DNA from: Streptomyces toxytricini
Lineage (GTDB): Bacteria; Actinomycetota; Actinomycetes; Streptomycetales; Streptomycetaceae
Assembly: GCF_014649915.1 (NCBI RefSeq)
Contig: NZ_BMTY01000022.1
Span: 87,035-151,034, forward strand
Direction of reading: 5' to 3'
DNA length: 64,000 bases
Shown here: in pieces, positions 60,663 through 64,000 of the stretch
How positions within the stretch are numbered: the stretch's first letter is position 1
How the letters are laid out: each line of letters starts with the position of its first letter
Program-made: the position numbers and the translations under genes
Notes under the pieces: model-generated
Database searches by the model: none
The model's input: the letters and a program-made list of their open reading frames with translations, nothing else
Told to the model about the DNA's origin: nothing

Positions 60663-63158
60663 TCAGCGTCCGGCGCCGTCGACCACGTCCGCCCATTCGT
60701 CGAGCAGGGCCTGGGCGGAGGCGTCGTCGGGCCCTTCCGCCCACAGGTGTGTGACGGCTTCGGCCGGGTCGGGCAGGACGAGCGCCCACCGGCCGTCGGC
60801 CTCGACGACCCGCACGCCGTCCGTGGTGTCCACCTGGCGGTCTCCGGCCGCCTCGACGACGCGCCTCATGACGAGCCCCTTGACGGCCCAGGGGGTGGGC
60901 ACGTCGCGCTTGAGGACGTGGGCTCGCGGTATCCGCGCGTCGATCTGGCTCAGGGTGAGCTGCGTCCGCGCGACCAACCCGATGAGCTGCACGAACGCGG
61001 CCGATCCGTCGAAGACGCTGCTGAACTCGGGGACGATGTACCCGCCCCGGCCGTCCCCGCCGAAGATCGTGTTCTCGGCCCGGCCGACGCGCGTCAGGTC
61101 GTCGGGCGAGGTCGTCGTCCATTCCACCTGGGTGCCGTGGTAGGCGGCGACCTGTTCGGCGATGCGCGTGGTGGTGACGGGCAGCGCCACCTTGCCGCTG
61201 CGCTTCTCGGCGGCGACGAGGTCGAGGAGGACGAGCAGGGCCCGGTCGTCCTCGATGATCCGGCCGCGTTCGTCGACGAGGGAGATCCGCTCGCCGACGG
61301 GGTCGAACCGGACACCGAAGGCGGCCCGCGCGGAGGCGACGATCTCGCCGAGCCGGACGAGTCCGGCCCTGCGGGATTCGGGGGTTTCCGTCGGCCGGGA
61401 TTCGTCGAGGCCGGGGTTGATGGTGAGGGCGTCCACTTCGAGCCGGCCCAGCAGGCTGGGCAGGACGAGGCCGGCGCTGCCGTTGGACGCGTCGATGACG
61501 ACCTTGAGTCCGGAGTCGGCGATGCCGGTGGTGTCGACGCGCCGCAGCAGGGATCCGGTGTAGGAGTCGAAGATGCTGGACGGGAACTGGAGGTCGCCGA
61601 TCTCGCCGGGGAAGGCGCGCCGGTATTCCTGGCGGGCGAAGACCCGGTCGAGTTTGCGCTGCTGGGCCTGGGAGAGGTCCGCTCCGCGCTCGTCGAGGAA
61701 CATGATGTCGACGGAGTCGGGGACACCGGGCGAGGTCCGCAGCATGATCCCGCCGGCGCTGCCGCGGGCGGTCTGCTGCCGTGCGACCGGCAGCGGCACG
61801 TTCTCCAGGTCGCGGACGTCGATGGCGCTGGCCTGGAGTGCGGAGATCACTGCCCGTTTGAGCGCGCGGGCGCCGCGCGAGTGGTCACGGGCGGTGGTGA
61901 CGATCGCGCCCTTCTTGAGGGTCGTCGCGTACGCGCCGGCGAGTCGGACGACGAGTTCGGGGGTGATCTCGACGTTGAGGATGCCGCTGACGCCACGGGC
62001 CCCGAAGAGGTGGGCCTGCCCGCGCGACTCCCAGATGACGGAGGTGTTGACGAAGGCGCCGGCCTCGATCGTCTTGAAGGGGTAGACGCGGACGTTGCCC
62101 TGGACGATGGATTCCTCGCCGACGAGGCATTCGTCGCCGATGACGGCGCCGTCTTCGATCCGGGCGGCCCGCATGATGTCGGTGTTCTTGCCGACGACGC
62201 AGCCGCGCAGGTTGCTGTGGGGGCCGATGTAGACGTTGTCGTGGACGACGGTCTTGTGCAGGAAGGCGCCGCTCTTGACGACGACGTTGGATCCGACGAC
62301 CGTGTGCTCGCGGATCTCGGCCCCGGCTTCGACCTTGGCGTAGTCGCCGATGTAGAGCGGGCCGCGCAGGACGGCGTCGGGGCTGACTTCGGCTCCTTCG
62401 GCGATCCACACGCCGGGCGAGATCTCGAAGCCGTCCATGTCGATCTGGACCTTGCCTTCGAGGACGTCGGCCTGGGCCTTGACGTAGCTCTCGTGGGTGC
62501 CGACGTCCTCCCAGTAGCCCTCGGCCACGTAGCCGTAGATGGGCCGGCCTTCCTTCATCAGCTGCGGGAAGACGTCGCCGGACCAGTCGACGGGGACGTC
62601 GGCTTCGACGTAGTCGAAGACCTCCGGCTCCATGACGTAGATGCCGGTGTTGACGGTGTCGGAGAACACCTGCCCCCAGGTCGGCTTCTCCAGGAAGCGC
62701 TCGACCTTTCCCTCCTCGTCGACGATGGTGATGCCGAATTCGAGGGGGTTGGGCACCCGGGTCAGGCACACCGTGACGAGTGCGCCTTTCTCCTTGTGGA
62801 AGCGGATGAGGTCGGTGAGGTCGAAGTCGGTGAGGGCGTCCCCGGAAATGACGAGGAATGCGTCGTCCTTCAGCGCCTCCTCGGCGTTCTTCACGCTGCC
62901 GGCGGTGCCGAGTGGCTTCTCCTCATTGGCATAGGTGAGCTCCATTCCGAGCTCTTCGCCGTCACCGAAGTAGTTCTTGACGAGCGACGCCAGGAACTGG
63001 ACGGTGACCACGGTTTCGTTCAGCCCATGCCGCTTGAGCAGCCTGAGCACATGCTCCATGATCGGCCGGTTGGCCACCGGCAGGAGCGGCTTCGGCATGC
63101 TCGAGGTCATCGGGCGAAGGCGTGTGCCTTCGCCGCCGGCCATCACGACGGCCTTCAT
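60663..63158 (-). CDS. manC: Nucleotidyltransferase-LbH-phosphomannomutase-like fusion (GDP-mannose type)
   Basis: 831-residue three-part protein. The nucleotidyltransferase domain (1-240; 'MAGGEGTRLRPMT', 'VISGDALTDFDL', 'WEDVGT') makes sugar nucleotides, annotated in Streptomyces as mannose-1-phosphate guanylyltransferase. A left-handed beta-helix follows (250-385). The third domain (395-830) has a phosphomannomutase fold but a degenerate active site: Ser-476 sits in 'RTSPG' instead of TASHNP, the metal loop DGDGDR is 'DPVGER' (619-624), and 'GGDGRGG' replaces GGExSGH. So only the first enzyme activity is likely. GDP-mannose is needed for wall polymers and lipids. Strong terminator downstream. 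Confidence 0.9.
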   Translation of the reverse strand: MKAVVMAGGEGTRLRPMTSSMPKPLLPVANRPIMEHVLRLLKRHGLNETVVTVQFLASLVKNYFGDGEELGMELTYANEEKPLGTAGSVKNAEEALKDDAFLVISGDALTDFDLTDLIRFHKEKGALVTVCLTRVPNPLEFGITIVDEEGKVERFLEKPTWGQVFSDTVNTGIYVMEPEVFDYVEADVPVDWSGDVFPQLMKEGRPIYGYVAEGYWEDVGTHESYVKAQADVLEGKVQIDMDGFEISPGVWIAEGAEVSPDAVLRGPLYIGDYAKVEAGAEIREHTVVGSNVVVKSGAFLHKTVVHDNVYIGPHSNLRGCVVGKNTDIMRAARIEDGAVIGDECLVGEESIVQGNVRVYPFKTIEAGAFVNTSVIWESRGQAHLFGARGVSGILNVEITPELVVRLAGAYATTLKKGAIVTTARDHSRGARALKRAVISALQASAIDVRDLENVPLPVARQQTARGSAGGIMLRTSPGVPDSVDIMFLDERGADLSQAQQRKLDRVFARQEYRRAFPGEIGDLQFPSSIFDSYTGSLLRRVDTTGIADSGLKVVIDASNGSAGLVLPSLLGRLEVDALTINPGLDESRPTETPESRRAGLVRLGEIVASARAAFGVRFDPVGERISLVDERGRIIEDDRALLVLLDLVAAEKRSGKVALPVTTTRIAEQVAAYHGTQVEWTTTSPDDLTRVGRAENTIFGGDGRGGYIVPEFSSVFDGSAAFVQLIGLVARTQLTLSQIDARIPRAHVLKRDVPTPWAVKGLVMRRVVEAAGDRQVDTTDGVRVVEADGRWALVLPDPAEAVTHLWAEGPDDASAQALLDEWADVVDGAGR

Positions 63159-63257
63159 GTCGGAAGGGTCCTCCTCGGGAGACGACGTTCCAACCGGTCT
63201 CGTCCCTCCCGTACGGCTGCGTCGCGACCGTCCGCGTCGCGGCCTGCGCGGGGGGAT

Positions 63258-63848
63258 TCAATCGGCCGTGGTGTCCGCCTTGACGATCCGGCGGACCTGC
63301 ACCACGTAAAGGATTCCTGCCCACCAATAGAGGGTTGTACCCCATCCGGCGAACGCCCATCCGAAAACTGCCCCCATCCAGGCCAACCAGCCCGTGCCGT
63401 CACTGAGGAGGAGGAGCGGGAAGGCGTACATGAGGTTGAACGTCGCGGCCTTGCCGAGGAAGTTGACCTGGGGCGGCGGATAGCCGTGCCGGCGCAGGAC
63501 GCCGACCATCACGAGCAGCACGAGGTCGCGGGCCAGCAGGGCTGCGGTGAGCCACAGCGGCAGGATGTCCCGATAGGTCAGTCCGAAGAGCGTGGAGAGG
63601 ATGTACAGGCGGTCCGCGGCCGGATCCAGGAGCCGGCCGAGGCTGCTGATCTGATTCCACCGGCGCGCGAGCTTCCCGTCGAGGTAGTCCGTGATGCCGC
63701 TCAGCATGAGCACGACCAGCGCCCAGAGGTCGTACTCTGCCAGGATCAGCCAGAGGAACAGCGGCACGCCGGCGAGCCGAGCCATGCTCAGGATGTTCGG
63801 AATGGTGAAAATTCGGTCCGTCTGAACCCGAGTCTCCTGGACCTCCAC
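63258..63848 (-). CDS. CDP-alcohol phosphatidyltransferase family protein
   Basis: 196-residue membrane enzyme with the full CDP-alcohol phosphatidyltransferase signature D(x2)DG(x2)AR(x8)G(x3)D(x3)D in 'DYLDGKLARRWNQISSLGRLLDPAADRL' (written in part: DYLDGKLARR). About six membrane helices follow. It probably makes phosphatidylglycerophosphate or a related phospholipid head group (Streptomyces pgsA-like; mycobacterial PgsA2 occupies the same slot). The GTG at 63848 has GGAGG 8 nt upstream, better than the ATG at 63914. It is 99 bp upstream of manC and follows the rrn terminator. Confidence 0.88.
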   Translation of the reverse strand: MEVQETRVQTDRIFTIPNILSMARLAGVPLFLWLILAEYDLWALVVLMLSGITDYLDGKLARRWNQISSLGRLLDPAADRLYILSTLFGLTYRDILPLWLTAALLARDLVLLVMVGVLRRHGYPPPQVNFLGKAATFNLMYAFPLLLLSDGTGWLAWMGAVFGWAFAGWGTTLYWWAGILYVVQVRRIVKADTTAD

Positions 63849-63934
63849 CCGGGGGCCTCCACTGTTGCCGTTGAACGTACGAACGATGCCACCCGACCCT
63901 ACAGGAATCGGCACTGCCCGCTGAACGCAGGAAA

Positions 63935-63960
63935 GCCCCGCACCAGAGCTGGTGCGGGGC
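63935..63960 (-). terminator. Rho-independent terminator of the rrn operon
   Basis: Perfect 12-bp GC-rich stem around AG/CT, followed on the minus strand by TTTC. It lies 15 bp beyond the 5S rRNA end, so it terminates the leftward rRNA operon before the phosphatidyltransferase gene. Confidence 0.9.
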
Positions 63961-63975
63961 TAACCCACAATGATT

Positions 63976-64000
63976 GTTCGGCGGCGTCCTACTCTCCCAC
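63976..64000 (-). rRNA. rrf: 5S rRNA, 3' end (partial)
   Basis: The last 25 bases, read on the minus strand (GTGGGAGAGTAGGACGCCGC and then CGAAC), match the conserved 3' end of actinobacterial 5S rRNA. The gene continues beyond the window. It implies a full 16S-23S-5S operon just to the right, transcribed leftward. Confidence 0.92.

Overview
The window is chromosomal DNA of a high-GC actinobacterium, almost certainly a Streptomyces. The base composition is over 70% GC with extreme third-position GC. GTG starts and lipoproteins with long low-complexity segments are common. The gene set (EF-Tu3-like tuf, DUF5999, MocR and SpoIIE-type phosphatases, FtsR/GarA/DUF881 cluster) is typical of the genus, and from memory the order of the conserved genes recalls the S. 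coelicolor core chromosome.

Left part (1-18 kb): a sugar-type acyltransferase, a gamma-carbonic anhydrase, DedA and TVP38-type membrane proteins, a GH3 protein whose catalytic nucleophile is replaced, an orphan VapB-like protein, a thioesterase, an MFS exporter, a spermidine-synthase-like methyltransferase, a patatin lipase, a divergent EF-Tu (tuf3), undecaprenyl-diphosphatase (uppP), apolipoprotein N-acyltransferase (lnt) and a Gfo/Idh/MocA oxidoreductase.

Middle part (18-36 kb): uracil-DNA glycosylase, a peptide-binding lipoprotein, a two-gene SDR/FabG operon with a palindromic upstream region, a coupled DUF3037/HipA-like kinase pair, a ribose-type sugar ABC operon (ATPase, permease, binding protein), two SpoIIE-type phosphatases flanking a cyclase-family hydrolase, an isochorismatase-fold protein lacking its catalytic triad, and a LysR/EamA divergent pair. 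From 36.8 to 40.1 kb lies a mobile-DNA scar: a frameshifted GNAT fragment, an intact GNAT whose 3' end runs into an insertion sequence, one apparently intact IS5-family element and two broken transposases.

Right part (40-64 kb): a divergent MocR/PNPOx-like pair, two EamA exporters, an SRPBCC protein, a PhzF protein, a CPBP protease and a glutamate-cysteine-ligase-family enzyme. These are followed by a conserved actinobacterial housekeeping cluster read leftward: CDP-alcohol phosphatidyltransferase, GDP-mannose-type nucleotidyltransferase with a degenerate phosphomannomutase domain, DUF881/small basic protein/DUF881, GarA-type FHA protein, FtsR (MerR), bifunctional nuclease, a second MerR, DNA polymerase IV, a PRC-barrel protein (opposite strand) and gcvP preceded by a tandem glycine riboswitch. 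The window ends in the 3' end of a 5S rRNA, with its terminator, of a leftward-reading rRNA operon.

I found no CRISPR array, tRNA, prophage or biosynthetic gene cluster. The most unusual items are three enzyme-fold proteins with substituted catalytic residues, the IS scar, and the MocR/PNPOx and HipA-like/DUF3037 modules. None of these amounts to a clearly new multi-gene system.
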